From Deltaproteobacteria bacterium (lineage in GTDB: Bacteria > Bdellovibrionota_B > Oligoflexia > Oligoflexales > Bog-1112), in contig JACPKR010000004.1 in the NCBI GenBank assembly GCA_016186945.1, positions 1 through 64,000 of the forward strand: DNA of 64,000 nt, read 5' to 3'. The stretch's first letter is position 1. The number at the start of each line of letters is the position of its first letter. Below are positions 27,425-38,364 of the stretch, one piece after another. The notes under the pieces are model-generated. The model was not told the DNA's origin. It saw nothing but the letters and a program-made list of their open reading frames with translations, and ran no database searches. A program made the position numbers and the translations under genes.

Positions 27425-30400
27425 TTGAACGACTTATTAAATTTTTTCGAAAAACCAACAGACACTTTGAATTTCAGTGCCGTACGCATTTCTCTCGCTT
27501 CTCCGGAAAAGATTCGTAGCTGGTCTTACGGGGAAGTAAAGAAGCCGGAGACCATCAATTACCGAACGTTCAAACCTGAGCGAGACGGTCTCTTCTGCGC
27601 AAAAATCTTCGGTCCTGTAAGGGACTACGAATGTATCTGCGGCAAGTACAAGCGTATGAAGCACCGCGGTATCGTGTGCGACAAATGCGGGGTGGAAGTC
27701 ATCCACTCTCGTGTTCGTCGTGAGCGGCTGGGGCACATCAACTTGGCTGCGCCCGTTGCGCATATTTGGTTTTTGAAGTCGCTGCCCTCTCGTATTGGGA
27801 CCATCCTCGACATTTCTTTGAAAGATGTGGAGCGAATTCTTTATAGCGAATCGTTCGTAGTCCTCGATCCAGGGGACACTGCGGTAACCAATCTCGAAAA
27901 AGGGACGGTTCTGAGCGAGGAAGAATACGACGAAACCGTCGCCAAACTCGGTAACGGAGCGTTCCGTGTGGGAGGTGGAGCGGAAGCGGTGCTAGAATTG
28001 CTGCAGGGCATTGATATTGACGCCCAGCTTGAGGAATTAAAGCAGCAATTCAACGAAGCCACGTCTGAAGCAGTGCGTAAGAAACTGCAAAAGCGGATTA
28101 AAGTTATCGAATCGTTCAACGTTCGTGACGAGAGTGGCCACTTCATGGCCAAGCCAGAGTGGATGATGTTAAATGTGATTCCTGTGTTACCACCTGACTT
28201 ACGTCCTCTTGTTCCTCTGGACGGTGGCCGTTTTGCGACGTCGGATCTGAACGACCTCTATCGTCGGGTGATCAATCGTAACAACCGTCTGTTACGGCTC
28301 ATTGAGTTGAACGCTCCTGACATCATCGTGCGCAATGAAAAAAGGATGCTCCAGGAATCCGTCGATGCCTTGTTTGACAACGGACGTCGGGGGAAAGTTT
28401 TCACGGGACCCAATAAACGTCCCCTGCGCTCACTTTCCGACTTCCTTAAGGGAAAGCAAGGACGCTTCCGTCAAAACTTGCTCGGTAAGCGGGTTGACTA
28501 TTCCGGACGTTCCGTCATTGTTGTCGGGCCCGACCTGAAATTGCATCAAGCTGGTCTGCCTAAGAAGATGGCGATCGAGCTTTTCAAACCCTTTCTTTAT
28601 TGCAAATTGGAAGAGCACGGAGTTGTTTCAACAATCAAGAGCGCGAAGAAGCTTGTAGAAAAAGAACATCCAGAAGTCTGGGACGTTCTGGAAGAGGTAA
28701 CAAAGGAACATCCTATACTTCTTAACCGCGCTCCGACCTTGCACCGGCTTGGTATCCAAGCATTCGAGCCTGTCTTGATTGAAGGCAAAGCCATTCGCCT
28801 GCACCCGCTAGTATGTTTCGCTTTTAACGCAGACTTTGACGGTGACCAGATGGCTGTTCACCTCCCGCTTTCCATCGAGGCACAGATGGAAGCCCGGGTC
28901 TTGATGATGTCGACGAACAACATTCTCAGCCCGGCTTCAGGTTCTCCAGTTGTCGTACCGTCTCAGGATATCGTTCTTGGGGTCTACTACCTTACAAAGG
29001 AAAACCTGGTGGAATTGGGAGCAGGCCATGTGTTCTCGTGCCTGGAAGAAGCTCGTTCAGCGTATGACCACGGTGAAGTAGGCTTGCAGGCACCCGTGCA
29101 GGTACGGTTGAAAGGCAGGCTCGTCAAGACAACTGTCGGTCGCGCTTTGCTCTCTGACATTATCCCGGAGGAACTCCCCTTCGAGTCTTACAACAAAGTG
29201 ATCGGGAAAAAGGAGTTAGCTGATCTCGTCGATACGTGTTTCCGTGTATGCGGTCCCAAGAAGACCGTATTGATGGCAGACGCATTACGAACGATGGGCT
29301 ACACCTTTTCGACAAAAGCAGGTCTTTCGATCGCTATCGGAGATATGATTATTCCAGGAGAAAAGAAGAAGCTTCTCCACGAGGCAGAAGAAGAAGTTAA
29401 GAAGATCAAGGAACAGTATTCCGAAGGGCTTTTAACCGAGGGTGAGCGTTATAACAAAGTTGTTGATATCTGGGCGAACGTGACGGAACGGATTGCCGAG
29501 TCAATGTTCAGCAACATTGCCGAAGAGGAAGTTATAGATAAGGAAGGGAAGACTCGTAGGGTTCCTTCCAGCAACAGTATTTTCATGATGGCTGATTCCG
29601 GAGCCAGGGGTTCTGCCCAACAAATTCGCCAGCTGGCGGGGATGCGGGGTCTGATGTCGAAGCCGTCAGGTGAGATTATCGAAACTCCGATTACCGCGAA
29701 TTTCCGAGAAGGATTGACGGTACTTCAGTACTTCACTTCGACTCACGGTGCGCGCAAAGGTTTGGCTGACACGGCATTGAAGACTGCCAGTTCTGGATAC
29801 CTCACTCGTCGTCTGGTAGACGTTTCTCAGGATGCCATTATTACGGAAGACGATTGCGGAGTTAGCAAAGGAGTGAAGGTTACCCATGTGCGAGAAGGTG
29901 CCGAGGTAAGGCTTAACCTGGCTGAGCGCGTCCTGGGACGAACAGTAGTAAGTAGTGACATTAAAAATCCAGTTTCCGGAGCAGTGATTGCAAAAGTCGG
30001 GAAAATTCTCGACGAGGCGGATTGCGACAAGATACAGGAAGCAGGGATTGAAGAAATTGAGGTGCGCAACCTCCTCATCTGCCAATCTAAGCGAGGAGTT
30101 TGTGCGCTTTGCTACGGACGCGACCTATCTTCTGGTCATAGGGTGGATATTGGTGAAGCCGTCGGTGTGATAGCTGCCCAATCTATCGGTGAGCCTGGAA
30201 CACAGCTCACGATGCGTACCTTCCACTTTGGTGGTACGGCGACACACAAAGTTGAGACCAGCACTTTGGAAAGCCGTTTTTCAGGTTCGATTCGGTTCAA
30301 AAATATTCGCTGCATCCGAAGCAGGGAAAATAAGCTCGTTGTGCTGTCTCGAAATGGTGAAGTGCAAGTCATAGATGACAGCGGTCGCGTGCGCGATAGT

Positions 30401-31603
30401 TACCCGATTGTTTATGGTGCGAGTCTTATCGTGAAGGATGAAGACAAAATCGCAGCAGGTGATCGAATCGGTGAATGGGATCCCTTCGCTGTTCCTATCG
30501 TTTCCGAAGCGAGAGGAAAGATCAGATATAAGGAACTTGTCGAAGGTAGGTCGTTGGAGGAGAAAATTGATGACGTCACCTTCCTCATTCGTAAGGTTGT
30601 CATCGAGTCCAAAGGGGAGACCTTTAAACCCGCTATCGAAATTGTTGATAACAAGGGAGCGATCGTTCTTTCAGAAAGCGGGAAAAGTTCCTATTCGTTA
30701 CCGATCGGTTGTATTGTTAACGTGGATGAAGGTTTGGAAGTGCAGCCGGGGGATATTCTTGCAAAGATTCCTCGTGAAGCAACCAGGACAAAAGATATCA
30801 CCGGTGGTCTTCCTCGTGTAGCTGAGCTTTTCGAGGCGAGAAAGCCGAAAGAAGCCTCAGTAATGGCAGATAGCGATGGGACGATTACCTACGGAGAAGA
30901 TACGAAAGGAAAACGTAAACTCGTCATTACGGACAATAAGGGGGCGAGCACAGAGTACTTGATTCCTAAAGGCCGTCACATCCTAGTGAGTGAAGGTGAC
31001 TATGTCCGCAAGGGCGAGGCGTTAGTGGATGGGCAGTCTAATCCGCATGACATTTTGCGCATTATGGGTGTGGAAGCATTGACGGATTTCTTCGTAAATG
31101 AAATCCAAAGTGTCTACCGACTACAGGGCGTGAAGATCAACGATAAGCACATCGAGGTCATCATCAGGCAGATGCTGAGACGTGTCATGATCCTCGAAAC
31201 CGGGGACTCGCGTTACCTTCCCCAGGAGACCGTTTCCAAGAACGAACTCATGGAGGAAAACGCCAGGCTTGAGAAGGAAGGCCTGAAGCCAGCCGTATGG
31301 GAACACGTCCTACTGGGGATAACAAAAGCCTCTCTTACGACGGAAAGCTTCATTTCTGCGGCTTCCTTCCAGGAGACAACCAAGGTGCTGACACAGGCTT
31401 CCATCTCAAGCAAGATGGATAATCTGAGAGGACTCAAAGAAAACGTAATCATGGGTCGCCTCATTCCCGCAGGAACAGGCAGTGAGCATTACAAAAACCT
31501 TACAGCCAAGGAAAGCGGTGAGATTGAGGAAGAAGAAGAGACTAGCGCCATAAGTGAGACTCATGAAGAGGTGGCTGAAAGTGCAACGACGAGCGGAATG
31601 TAG
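27425..31603 (+). CDS. rpoC: RNA polymerase beta' subunit
   Basis: Catalytic subunit of 1392 residues. Landmarks: N-terminal zinc site [20 protein letters not shown], lid/rudder region, active-site [12 protein letters not shown] with the three Mg-binding Asp, bridge helix and trigger loop ([39 protein letters not shown]), and the second zinc site ([19 protein letters not shown]). The C-terminus ends in a short acidic tail rich in Glu, Ser and Thr. TTG start at 27425, 20 bp behind rpoB, with GGAG upstream. Confidence 0.98.
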   Translation: MNDLLNFFEKPTDTLNFSAVRISLASPEKIRSWSYGEVKKPETINYRTFKPERDGLFCAKIFGPVRDYECICGKYKRMKHRGIVCDKCGVEVIHSRVRRERLGHINLAAPVAHIWFLKSLPSRIGTILDISLKDVERILYSESFVVLDPGDTAVTNLEKGTVLSEEEYDETVAKLGNGAFRVGGGAEAVLELLQGIDIDAQLEELKQQFNEATSEAVRKKLQKRIKVIESFNVRDESGHFMAKPEWMMLNVIPVLPPDLRPLVPLDGGRFATSDLNDLYRRVINRNNRLLRLIELNAPDIIVRNEKRMLQESVDALFDNGRRGKVFTGPNKRPLRSLSDFLKGKQGRFRQNLLGKRVDYSGRSVIVVGPDLKLHQAGLPKKMAIELFKPFLYCKLEEHGVVSTIKSAKKLVEKEHPEVWDVLEEVTKEHPILLNRAPTLHRLGIQAFEPVLIEGKAIRLHPLVCFAFNADFDGDQMAVHLPLSIEAQMEARVLMMSTNNILSPASGSPVVVPSQDIVLGVYYLTKENLVELGAGHVFSCLEEARSAYDHGEVGLQAPVQVRLKGRLVKTTVGRALLSDIIPEELPFESYNKVIGKKELADLVDTCFRVCGPKKTVLMADALRTMGYTFSTKAGLSIAIGDMIIPGEKKKLLHEAEEEVKKIKEQYSEGLLTEGERYNKVVDIWANVTERIAESMFSNIAEEEVIDKEGKTRRVPSSNSIFMMADSGARGSAQQIRQLAGMRGLMSKPSGEIIETPITANFREGLTVLQYFTSTHGARKGLADTALKTASSGYLTRRLVDVSQDAIITEDDCGVSKGVKVTHVREGAEVRLNLAERVLGRTVVSSDIKNPVSGAVIAKVGKILDEADCDKIQEAGIEEIEVRNLLICQSKRGVCALCYGRDLSSGHRVDIGEAVGVIAAQSIGEPGTQLTMRTFHFGGTATHKVETSTLESRFSGSIRFKNIRCIRSRENKLVVLSRNGEVQVIDDSGRVRDSYPIVYGASLIVKDEDKIAAGDRIGEWDPFAVPIVSEARGKIRYKELVEGRSLEEKIDDVTFLIRKVVIESKGETFKPAIEIVDNKGAIVLSESGKSSYSLPIGCIVNVDEGLEVQPGDILAKIPREATRTKDITGGLPRVAELFEARKPKEASVMADSDGTITYGEDTKGKRKLVITDNKGASTEYLIPKGRHILVSEGDYVRKGEALVDGQSNPHDILRIMGVEALTDFFVNEIQSVYRLQGVKINDKHIEVIIRQMLRRVMILETGDSRYLPQETVSKNELMEENARLEKEGLKPAVWEHVLLGITKASLTTESFISAASFQETTKVLTQASISSKMDNLRGLKENVIMGRLIPAGTGSEHYKNLTAKESGEIEEEEETSAISETHEEVAESATTSGM

Positions 31604-31610
31604 TTTTCCG

Positions 31611-31620
31611 TTGCTATAAT
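31611..31620 (+). promoter_or_regulatory. Extended -10 promoter before rpsL
   Basis: TTGCTATAAT places a perfect TATAAT (31615-31620) behind a TGn extended -10. No -35 match lies at the right distance. It is 56 bp ahead of rpsL, directly behind the rpoC stop, and would give the rpsL-rpsG operon its own transcription start. Confidence 0.5.
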
Positions 31621-31675
31621 TCGGTCGCTCTGATAGATAGGCCAGCGGCAATAAAAGAAAAAATAGAGGAAATCA

Positions 31676-32050
31676 ATGCCAACGATCAACCAGTTGATTA
31701 AAAGAGGACGTAGAGACCAAGGAGCAAAATCCAAAGGTCCAGCCTTACAACGCTGTCCGCAGAAACGCGGTGTTTGCCTGAGAGTTTATACAACTACACC
31801 AAAAAAACCTAACTCGGCCCTTCGTAAAGTCGCTAGGGTGCGTTTAACAAACGGTATGGAAGTGACCTCTTATATCGGTGGAGAAGGGCATAACCTACAA
31901 GAACACAGTGTTGTTGTTGTGCGTGGGGGGAAGGTGAAAGACCTCCCCGGTGTTCGCTATCACATTGTACGAGGCTCCCTCGACACGCAGGGGGTTAACA
32001 ATCGAAAACAGAGTCGTAGCAAGTACGGCACCAAGAAACCAAAAAGTTAA
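31676..32050 (+). CDS. rpsL: 30S ribosomal protein S12
   Basis: Decoding-centre protein, 124 residues. Text: [48 protein letters not shown] and [20 protein letters not shown]. The streptomycin-determining lysines appear wild type ([11 protein letters not shown]), with the second site in the usual place near PGVRYH. Ribosome site GAGGAAA. Confidence 0.97.
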   Translation: MPTINQLIKRGRRDQGAKSKGPALQRCPQKRGVCLRVYTTTPKKPNSALRKVARVRLTNGMEVTSYIGGEGHNLQEHSVVVVRGGKVKDLPGVRYHIVRGSLDTQGVNNRKQSRSKYGTKKPKS

Positions 32051-32066
32051 GTGGAGTTAAGCAGAT

Positions 32067-32555
32067 ATGGCACGTCGAAGAAGAGCTGTTAAGCGAGTCA
32101 TCCTTCCCGATCCAGTTTATGGAGAAGAGATCGTTACAAAGTTTATGGGTAGCATGATGATTGATGGCAAGCGTTCTTGCGCAGAGAAGATATTCTATGG
32201 CGCCATGGAGATCATCAAAGAAAAGGGAATGAAAACGTTTCAAGGCTGTGCCAGCGAACTGGAAGTTTTCAAACTCGCTATTGATAATGCGAAACCCCTG
32301 CTCGAAGTGAAATCACGACGCGTGGGCGGTTCCAACTATCAGGTACCTGTAGAAGTAAGGCCAGAACGTCGCCAGGCCCTCGCTTTCCGTTGGATTATCG
32401 AATTTGCACGGAAACGACAGGGAAACAGTATGACAAGCAAACTTGCTGGTGAATTTATGGACGCAGCTTTGAAAAAAGGAGCGACCATTAAACGACGTGA
32501 AGAAGTTCATAAGATGGCAGATGCGAACAAAGCCTTTGCCCACTACCGTTGGTAA
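32067..32555 (+). CDS. rpsG: 30S ribosomal protein S7
   Basis: Head-assembly protein binding 16S rRNA and E-site tRNA; 162 residues. Text: [38 protein letters not shown] and [20 protein letters not shown]. 16 bp behind rpsL, with a good terminator 11 bp after its stop. Confidence 0.97.
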   Translation: MARRRRAVKRVILPDPVYGEEIVTKFMGSMMIDGKRSCAEKIFYGAMEIIKEKGMKTFQGCASELEVFKLAIDNAKPLLEVKSRRVGGSNYQVPVEVRPERRQALAFRWIIEFARKRQGNSMTSKLAGEFMDAALKKGATIKRREEVHKMADANKAFAHYRW

Positions 32556-32566
32556 TCTGTTAAAGA

Positions 32567-32604
32567 AATCCCGTGCATTCTCTTAGCGAAGCACGGGATT
32601 TTTC
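32567..32604 (+). terminator. Intrinsic terminator behind rpsG
   Basis: AATCCCGTGC pairs with GCACGGGATT (10 bp) around a 14-base loop, followed by TTTCT. It lies only 16 bp ahead of the fusA start, so fusA is either reached by readthrough or expressed from a promoter overlapping this site. Confidence 0.85.
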
Positions 32605-32619
32605 TGTTAAGGGCGAGTG

Positions 32620-34677
32620 ATGGCAGACTTAACGCGCGTGCGCAATATCGGGATCATGGCCCACATTGATGCAGGGAAGACAACCACTACAGAACGTATC
32701 CTCTACTACACGGGAAACATTTATAAGGTCGGAGAGGTTCACGAAGGGACGGCTACGACCGACTGGATGATTCAGGAACAGGAACGAGGAATTACCATAA
32801 CCTCGGCTGCCGTGTCGTGCTCCTGGAAAGACCACACCATCAACATCATTGACACCCCCGGTCATGTCGATTTCACAATCGAGGTGGAACGTTCCCTGAG
32901 AGTTTTGGACGGGGCTGTTGCTGTACTCGACGGAGTACATGGGGTGGAACCTCAGACAGAAACTGTGTGGCGCCAGGCTGATCGCTACAGGGTTCCTCGG
33001 ATCTGCTTTGTCAACAAACTTGACCGGGTGGGGGCAAGTTTTGAGAACTCAGTCGAAACGATTAAGACAAAACTTCTCGCCCATCCCCTGCCTTTGCAAA
33101 TTCCCATCGGGATCGAGGAAAATTTTCGCGGTGTAATCGACCTCATCAATCAAAAAGCTCTCATCTGGCAAGGAGATGAAGAATGGGGCAAACACTACGA
33201 TGAAGTCGAGATTCCCGAGGATATGAAAGCTCCGGCTCAGGCGGCACGCGAAAAAATGATTGAAACGCTAAGCGAGTTCGATGAGTCCTTGATGGAAAAA
33301 TACCTTGAAGGATCAAGCATCAGTTCAGAGGAAATAGACAAAACAATCCGTCGCGTGACACTTTCCATTCGTATAATCCCCGTCTTGTGTGGGAGCGCCT
33401 TTCGCAACAAAGGTGTACAGCCTCTCCTTGACGCGATCGTCAAGTATCTGCCTGACCCCATGGAGCTGGGAGACGTTATCGGTCTGACTACAGATGACAA
33501 GGAGGAAGCTCTAGCAAGGAGACGAAGTCCAGACGAGCCTTTTTCGGCCCTTGCCTTCAAGATTGTGAGCGACAACTTTGTCGGACTGTTGACATACGTA
33601 CGCATTTACTCAGGAAAGTTAAAGAGCGGGGAAGTCTTTCTCAACGCAAGGACAGGGAAAAAAGATAGGGTTCAAAAAATTTTCAAGATGCAAGCTGCTC
33701 AACGCAAGGAACTTAAGGAAGTGATTTGCGGGGATATTGTAGGTATTGTCGGGCCGAAAATGCTGGCAACAGGCGACACTCTTTGTGATCCTAAGCACCC
33801 CATACGCTATGAGTCGGTCTTGTTCCCCGAACCCGTCATCTTTCAAGCTATCGAGGCGAAACAGACCTCGGACATGGAACGTCTGGAGAAGTCGCTCAGA
33901 CGGCTTGAGGTGGAAGATCCTACCTTGCAAATTAAGGAGGATCAGGAGACTGGCCAGATCCTCATCGGGGGGATGGGAGAACTGCACCTTGAAATCATTG
34001 TCGACCGTTTGAAACGGGAATTTCGCGTAGAAGCCAATGTTGGAAAACCACAGGTTGCGTATAGGGAAGGAATTTCCTTTTCCAGTACGGTGGAAAAAGT
34101 ATGGGACCGGCACGTCGGTGAACGAAGACAATATGCCAGGATTGAAATCAAGGTGGAGCCAACAGACGATCAAACCGGACTTGTGTTTGAAAACAAGGTG
34201 GCCAATTTGCCAGAACCATACGCGAAGGCGGTTCAAAAAGGTCTTCGCAATGCCCTGACCGCAGGTCCCATTGCGGGGTTTCCCGTCGTTGGAGTTAAGG
34301 CAACCCTTCTCGGTGCGTCGGTAGACAAAGAGTGCTCCGACGAATCAGCTTTTGAAATAGTCGCAGGGCTGACGTTGAGAGAGTGCCTTCAGAAAGGACA
34401 GCCTAAACTTCTTGAGCCGATGATGTCTCTTGAAGTTCTTGTTCCCGATGCCTATCTGTCCAACGTTATCACGGATCTCAACGGGCGGAGAGCAAAAATT
34501 CAGCAGCTTTCTCAAAAAGGGGAGCTTCAAATTGTCGATGCCTTAACTCCTCTTTCTGAGATGTTTGGCTACTCAACTGACTTACGGTCGGTTTCTCAAG
34601 GGAGAGCCAACTATTCCATGAAATTTTCTCGTTATAACGAAGTTCCCGAAGAAGTGATGACAAAGTTCCACTATTGA
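32620..34677 (+). CDS. fusA: Elongation factor G
   Basis: Ribosomal translocase GTPase; 685 residues, all five domains. P-loop [15 protein letters not shown]2/G3 [14 protein letters not shown] and [11 protein letters not shown]4 NKLDRVG, then domain II ([17 protein letters not shown]) and domain IV-V ([38 protein letters not shown]). A GTG one codon upstream could also serve. No tuf copy follows; a tRNA gene on the other strand does. Confidence 0.97.
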   Translation: MADLTRVRNIGIMAHIDAGKTTTTERILYYTGNIYKVGEVHEGTATTDWMIQEQERGITITSAAVSCSWKDHTINIIDTPGHVDFTIEVERSLRVLDGAVAVLDGVHGVEPQTETVWRQADRYRVPRICFVNKLDRVGASFENSVETIKTKLLAHPLPLQIPIGIEENFRGVIDLINQKALIWQGDEEWGKHYDEVEIPEDMKAPAQAAREKMIETLSEFDESLMEKYLEGSSISSEEIDKTIRRVTLSIRIIPVLCGSAFRNKGVQPLLDAIVKYLPDPMELGDVIGLTTDDKEEALARRRSPDEPFSALAFKIVSDNFVGLLTYVRIYSGKLKSGEVFLNARTGKKDRVQKIFKMQAAQRKELKEVICGDIVGIVGPKMLATGDTLCDPKHPIRYESVLFPEPVIFQAIEAKQTSDMERLEKSLRRLEVEDPTLQIKEDQETGQILIGGMGELHLEIIVDRLKREFRVEANVGKPQVAYREGISFSSTVEKVWDRHVGERRQYARIEIKVEPTDDQTGLVFENKVANLPEPYAKAVQKGLRNALTAGPIAGFPVVGVKATLLGASVDKECSDESAFEIVAGLTLRECLQKGQPKLLEPMMSLEVLVPDAYLSNVITDLNGRRAKIQQLSQKGELQIVDALTPLSEMFGYSTDLRSVSQGRANYSMKFSRYNEVPEEVMTKFHY

Positions 34678-34703
34678 TTGTTCTAGATGATGTTTTAGAA
34701 AAG

Positions 34704-34780
34704 TGGTGGGCGATAGAGAACTCGAATCTCTGACCTCTACGATGTCAACGTAGCGCTCTAACCAACTGAGCTAATCGCCC
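34704..34780 (-). tRNA. tRNA-Val (anticodon GAC)
   Basis: On the minus strand: acceptor GGGCGAT/ATCGCCC, anticodon stem CTACG/CGTAG around TTGACAT, T-arm with GATTCGAGT, CCA encoded. It reads GUC and GUU. Convergent with fusA. Confidence 0.95.
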
Positions 34781-34796
34781 TTTGTGCCTTAAGCTG

Positions 34797-34977
34797 TTTG
34801 TGGCAAGGAGGTGGTTCGGAGGAAACTGGTTCCTCCAACGTAATTCAAGCAAAGTAAAACATTGGTTCGCTTTGTCAAGTATGGAACTAAAGTCCTGGGG
34901 GAGCGACCCTTCGCTTTGCTCAGGGCAGGCTTTTCCCTCGCCCCCCCAAACCCCCTCTCCCTTTTTGCCCCAAGTTG
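34797..34977 (-). repeat. Composite G-rich/GGAGGAA repeat behind ftsY
   Basis: Read on the minus strand, starting six bases after the ftsY stop: ACTTGGGGCA, then AAGGGAGAGGGGGTTTGGGG with a CGAGGG...GGGTCG hairpin, and 100 bases later GGAGGAACCAGTTTCCTCC followed by CCACCTCCTTGCC. This is the same order as in the 56245-56372 copy, with a longer central part. The stretch 34781-34982 has no gene. Confidence 0.8.
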
Positions 34978-34982
34978 ATGCT

Positions 34983-36125
34983 CTAGGAAAGCATGGAATC
35001 CACGAATTCCTTGGCGTTGAATTGCCTCAAATCGGCAGCCTTTTCCCCTACACCGATGTAGCGTATGGGCACTTGGAATTCATCCGAGAGGCCTATAATG
35101 ACCCCGCCCTTCGCTGTCCCGTCGAGTTTGGTCACGCAGATACCCGACAGGTTGACGACCTCCTTAAACGCTCGTACTTGGAGAAAGGCGTTCTGTCCTG
35201 TTGTCGCATCAATGACGAGGAAGGTTTCGTGGGGGGCGTTTGGAATTTCTCTACTGATGACGCGCTTGATTTTTCCGAGTTCGTCCATCAGGTATTGTTT
35301 GTTGTGGAGGCGACCGGCTGTGTCGATCAGAAGGATCTGGGTCCCCCGTGCTTTCGCTGCTTTGATCGCGTCGAAGGCAACAGCTGCGGGATCGCTCCCT
35401 TCCTGGTGGGCGATCACCTTCACTCCAAGTCTGTCTCCCCAGATTTTCAGTTGGTCGATAGCTGCTGCTCGATAGGTGTCGGCAGCGCATAGCATGACCG
35501 AATGGTTTTCGGCAAGGAAATGGGCGGCGAGTTTCCCGATGGTTGTTGTTTTCCCAACACCGTTAACTCCGACCACGAGAATGACGAGGGGTTCGTTTTC
35601 TGCTGCGGTTGCGGTGTTTGGTGTGATGCTGAGGATTTTCTCAGCTTCCTGCGAAAGGATATCTCGGATTTGTTCCCACGTCAGAACCGAGGATTCCTTC
35701 AGTGTTTTGTTCACGTGGGAGATAAGTTTTTCGGTTGTTCTAACGCCGATGTCTGAGCGGTAGAGGATTTCGTGAATGGAGTCGAGAGTGTCAGCATCGA
35801 GGTTTGCTTTTGAGTTGAGCAGTGTTTCAAAATGGGAGCGTAGGGAGTCTCTTGTTTTGCTGAGTCCGTTTCTCAGGCGTTGAAGCCAGGCTTGGGAGTT
35901 GAGATGTCGTATCTCCTCAATATCCTGGGGCAAGCTAGCTCGCTCTTCTGCTTCTGTTGCAAGTTCATCACGTTTCTCACCTGGCTGTTCTGTCTTTTTG
36001 CGGGAAGATAAAACATAATAAGAAAGCAGGAGGAGCACAATCACTGAGACGATCAGGGCAAGTAGGCCCCAGAAAAGTTCCGGCTTTGCTTTCAAGGCGT
36101 CTATAAGGTTTAAATAATTAGGCAT
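34983..36125 (-). CDS. ftsY: Signal recognition particle receptor FtsY
   Basis: SRP receptor GTPase for cotranslational membrane targeting; 380 residues. Residues 15-40 are a transmembrane helix (WGLLALIVSVIVLLLLSYYV), so this FtsY is membrane-anchored directly, then a short charged A domain. The N domain follows, then the G domain with GVNGVGKTTTIGKLA (P-loop), DTAGRLHNKQYLMDEL, TKLDGTAKGGV and the C-terminal GVGEKAADLRQFNAKEF. The stop codon adjoins the G-rich repeat. Divergent from the 36204 gene. Confidence 0.96.
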   Translation of the reverse strand: MPNYLNLIDALKAKPELFWGLLALIVSVIVLLLLSYYVLSSRKKTEQPGEKRDELATEAEERASLPQDIEEIRHLNSQAWLQRLRNGLSKTRDSLRSHFETLLNSKANLDADTLDSIHEILYRSDIGVRTTEKLISHVNKTLKESSVLTWEQIRDILSQEAEKILSITPNTATAAENEPLVILVVGVNGVGKTTTIGKLAAHFLAENHSVMLCAADTYRAAAIDQLKIWGDRLGVKVIAHQEGSDPAAVAFDAIKAAKARGTQILLIDTAGRLHNKQYLMDELGKIKRVISREIPNAPHETFLVIDATTGQNAFLQVRAFKEVVNLSGICVTKLDGTAKGGVIIGLSDEFQVPIRYIGVGEKAADLRQFNAKEFVDSMLS

Positions 36126-36203
36126 ATTATCTCATTTTCTTCATGGTTGGATCAATGATGGCTGAGAAGACTAGCACAGTGAATTGAGGGAGTGAACTTA
36201 AAG

Positions 36204-36929
36204 ATGAGGGTCAAGGGGTGGACAATTTGCTTTGTATTAGCGTTATCAGGCCTGACAGAGACCTTGCGGGGGCAGGGGCTTTCTGAGGATGGCGTTATTC
36301 CTGAGGCACCGGTATTCCAGGAGCGAGGTGGGGAGGGGTGGATATTGATGCCGACTCGTTGGGACCACAATATCGGCATTACTTTTGGGATGAGCCGAGG
36401 GACCTGGGAACTGGAGGGCTTGGATCCTGTAAGGGGCCAGCAATTTCCTTCCCAAGCTTTTTTGGGAAAAGTGCAGTACACGTTTCATCTACCGATCGTA
36501 GGAAACCTTGGATATGTTCTGGGGTCGTCCCTCGGATATTACTTGGAAGAAGGTCGTTATCATGATGAATTGCACAGGGTGTCGTCGATCCACTTCCCCG
36601 GTATACATTTGGGTCTGGTGTTGAATGTCACCCCCGGTCTGCGCGTTGAGGGAGCTTTCGAAACTTACCTGGAGCGCATAGACGAGTTGGCTTTAGACAC
36701 GAAGGAAGGGCGAAAGAAAATCAGTATGACTATGCGGCCGGATTATGATCTGATGCTAAGCATGGATATGTTCTACAGCCTGCACTGGGGGGTAAGGGTG
36801 GAATGGCACAAAAGAAGGGTTTCCAACACTCCCCCTCGCGAGTCAGAAGGTCAGATTGTAGATTCCCTGATACGAAAAAAAGACAATTGGATTGCCGTAG
36901 GATTCATTTTTCACTTTTTTGCTGGATGA
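36204..36929 (+). CDS. Putative outer-membrane beta-barrel protein
   Basis: Not assigned to a known family. A signal peptide fits residues 1-26 (MRVKGWTICFVLALSG onward). The rest shows alternating strands (GWILMPTRWDHNIGITFG, GKVQYTFHLPIVGNLGYVLG, HLGLVLNVTPGLRVEGAFE, GVRVEWHKRRVS) and ends in IAVGFIFHFFAG, in the style of an 8-10 strand barrel. I chose ATG 36204 behind GAGGGAG; a GTG four codons earlier is possible. Function unknown. Confidence 0.7.
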   Translation: MRVKGWTICFVLALSGLTETLRGQGLSEDGVIPEAPVFQERGGEGWILMPTRWDHNIGITFGMSRGTWELEGLDPVRGQQFPSQAFLGKVQYTFHLPIVGNLGYVLGSSLGYYLEEGRYHDELHRVSSIHFPGIHLGLVLNVTPGLRVEGAFETYLERIDELALDTKEGRKKISMTMRPDYDLMLSMDMFYSLHWGVRVEWHKRRVSNTPPRESEGQIVDSLIRKKDNWIAVGFIFHFFAG

Positions 36930-36945
36930 AAAAGCATTATTTTTC

Positions 36946-36975
36946 TTGGCCTGTTTCCTTTTTCGCATATATAAT
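36946..36975 (+). promoter_or_regulatory. Sigma-70-like promoter for the HU gene
   Basis: TTGGCC (36946-36951) and TATAAT (36970-36975) are separated by 18 bp. The HU start codon is 34 bp past the -10 box. Confidence 0.6.
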
Positions 36976-37009
36976 TCAATATTAATCATCACCACAGAGG
37001 AGAAAAGGA

Positions 37010-37471
37010 ATGGCCAAACAGAAAAAAAGGGCACAAAAAAAAGGTACTACGAAAGCTCAAGGGGCTAAGAAACGAACCGCATCAAAAACATCGACAAATA
37101 AAGGAAAGAAAACGATGAAGACAACAAAAGAGGTTCAACCAGTTTCCAGGATTGCTAAATCTGCTAACAAGGCACGCACAAAAAGTGAAATTGTGCGACT
37201 CTTGGCGGAGAGCACAGGCCTTTCCAAGAGGGAAGTGGATACAGTGTTCGGCAGTCTTTCTGAGTTGATCGGCATGGATGTCGGGAAGAAAGGACCAGGT
37301 GTGTTCAGTGTTCCCGGTCTTATGAAGATTGTTCGCGTGAGCAAGCCTGCGACAAAAGCTCGCAAAGGAGTCAATCCTTTCACCGGTGAAGAAACCGTAT
37401 TCAAAGCAAAGCCAGCACGCAATGTTGTCAAAGTCAGAGCACTTAAGGCTTTGAAAGACATGGTGAAGTAG
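37010..37471 (+). CDS. HU-family DNA-binding protein with lysine-rich N-terminal tail
   Basis: Nucleoid-type protein. Residues 1-45 are almost entirely Lys, Ala, Thr, Gln and Ser (AKKRTASKTSTNKGKK), like a histone H1 tail; residues about 58-153 form an HU-like domain with KSEIVRLLAESTGLSKREVD (dimerisation helices), GVFSVPGLMKI and the DNA-binding arm KGVNPFTGEETVFKAKPARN. Possibly compacts DNA with both parts. Its own promoter lies just upstream. It is convergent with the permease genes. Confidence 0.88.
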   Translation: MAKQKKRAQKKGTTKAQGAKKRTASKTSTNKGKKTMKTTKEVQPVSRIAKSANKARTKSEIVRLLAESTGLSKREVDTVFGSLSELIGMDVGKKGPGVFSVPGLMKIVRVSKPATKARKGVNPFTGEETVFKAKPARNVVKVRALKALKDMVK

Positions 37472-37482
37472 GCCACGAGGGG

Positions 37483-38364
37483 TCAGGACTTTCTCCTCTC
37501 GGAGCCTTTCTCTCGAGGATCAAAGATATCCCGAAGACTATCCCCTAAGAAATTAAAAGCCAGCACTACTACGGCAATCATCATTCCCGGAATGATGCTT
37601 AAGTTCGGTGCCTCGGTTAGAACTGCCCTGCCCTGAAAAAGCAGGCTTCCCCACGTCGGGGTTGATGAGTTTGCTCCGAGGCCCAAAAAACTTAAACTCG
37701 CCTCGACGATAATCACGCCAGATAGTGAAAATGTTGCAGACACGAGTAATGGTGTCCACAGGAAGGGGAGTATATGCTTGGTGAGCAGTCGGAAGGATCC
37801 AGCACCCAGGGAACGTGAGGCAAGAACATGGTCTCGCTCACGCAGACTTAAGACTTGCCCCCTGACAAGACGCGCTGTTCCCGTCCACCCCGTCACACTT
37901 ATCGCCAGAATGACGTTGTGAACGCTTGGTCCGAGGATCGACGAGAGGGACATCGCAAGAAGTATGCCAGGAAAGGCCATAAGTATGTCAACAAGACGCA
38001 TGATCAGAATGTCGGTAATTCCCCCCCAGTAGCCCGCAATCAATCCAAGGCTTACGCCTAAAATACTCGATAGCGCAACCGTCAAAACAGCTATATAGAG
38101 CGTGATACGTGAGCCTAAGATTACAGCACTGAAAACGTCCCGCCCGAGTGTGTCACAACCAAACGGGTGCGCAGCATTCGGTGGGCATAAGCGAAGGCTT
38201 AAATTGATTTCCTCAGGGTCAACCCAGATTAAGAAATTACCCAGTAGTGCTGATCCAAAAAATAAAACAAGGATAAGTGACGCAAACAGAAAACGAGGGT
38301 TTCTAAGCGCCTTTCGTAAGTGTCGGCCCGCTTTGGGAACATGACTAAGCGTTGCTTTACGCAT
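37483..38364 (-). CDS. ABC transporter permease, DppC/OppC type
   Basis: Inner-membrane permease of the peptide/nickel import family, 293 residues, about six TM helices. N-terminal OppC segment (LASLILVLFF type) and family text HPFGCDTLGRDVFSAVILGS, with the cytoplasmic EAA-like loop ASRSLGAGSFRLLTKHILP and the signature SLSFLGLG. Its start shares one base with the stop of the DppB-type gene. No ATPase or binding-protein gene is next to the pair, so the transported substrate is unknown. Confidence 0.9.
   Translation of the reverse strand: MRKATLSHVPKAGRHLRKALRNPRFLFASLILVLFFGSALLGNFLIWVDPEEINLSLRLCPPNAAHPFGCDTLGRDVFSAVILGSRITLYIAVLTVALSSILGVSLGLIAGYWGGITDILIMRLVDILMAFPGILLAMSLSSILGPSVHNVILAISVTGWTGTARLVRGQVLSLRERDHVLASRSLGAGSFRLLTKHILPFLWTPLLVSATFSLSGVIIVEASLSFLGLGANSSTPTWGSLLFQGRAVLTEAPNLSIIPGMMIAVVVLAFNFLGDSLRDIFDPREKGSERRKS

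Noticed and set aside
33619-34236. 205-codon minus-strand frame inside fusA
   Set aside because: Antisense shadow of fusA.
34782-35492. 236-codon plus-strand frame over tRNA-Val, repeat and ftsY
   Set aside because: Begins inside the tRNA and repeat, antisense to ftsY; no family features.
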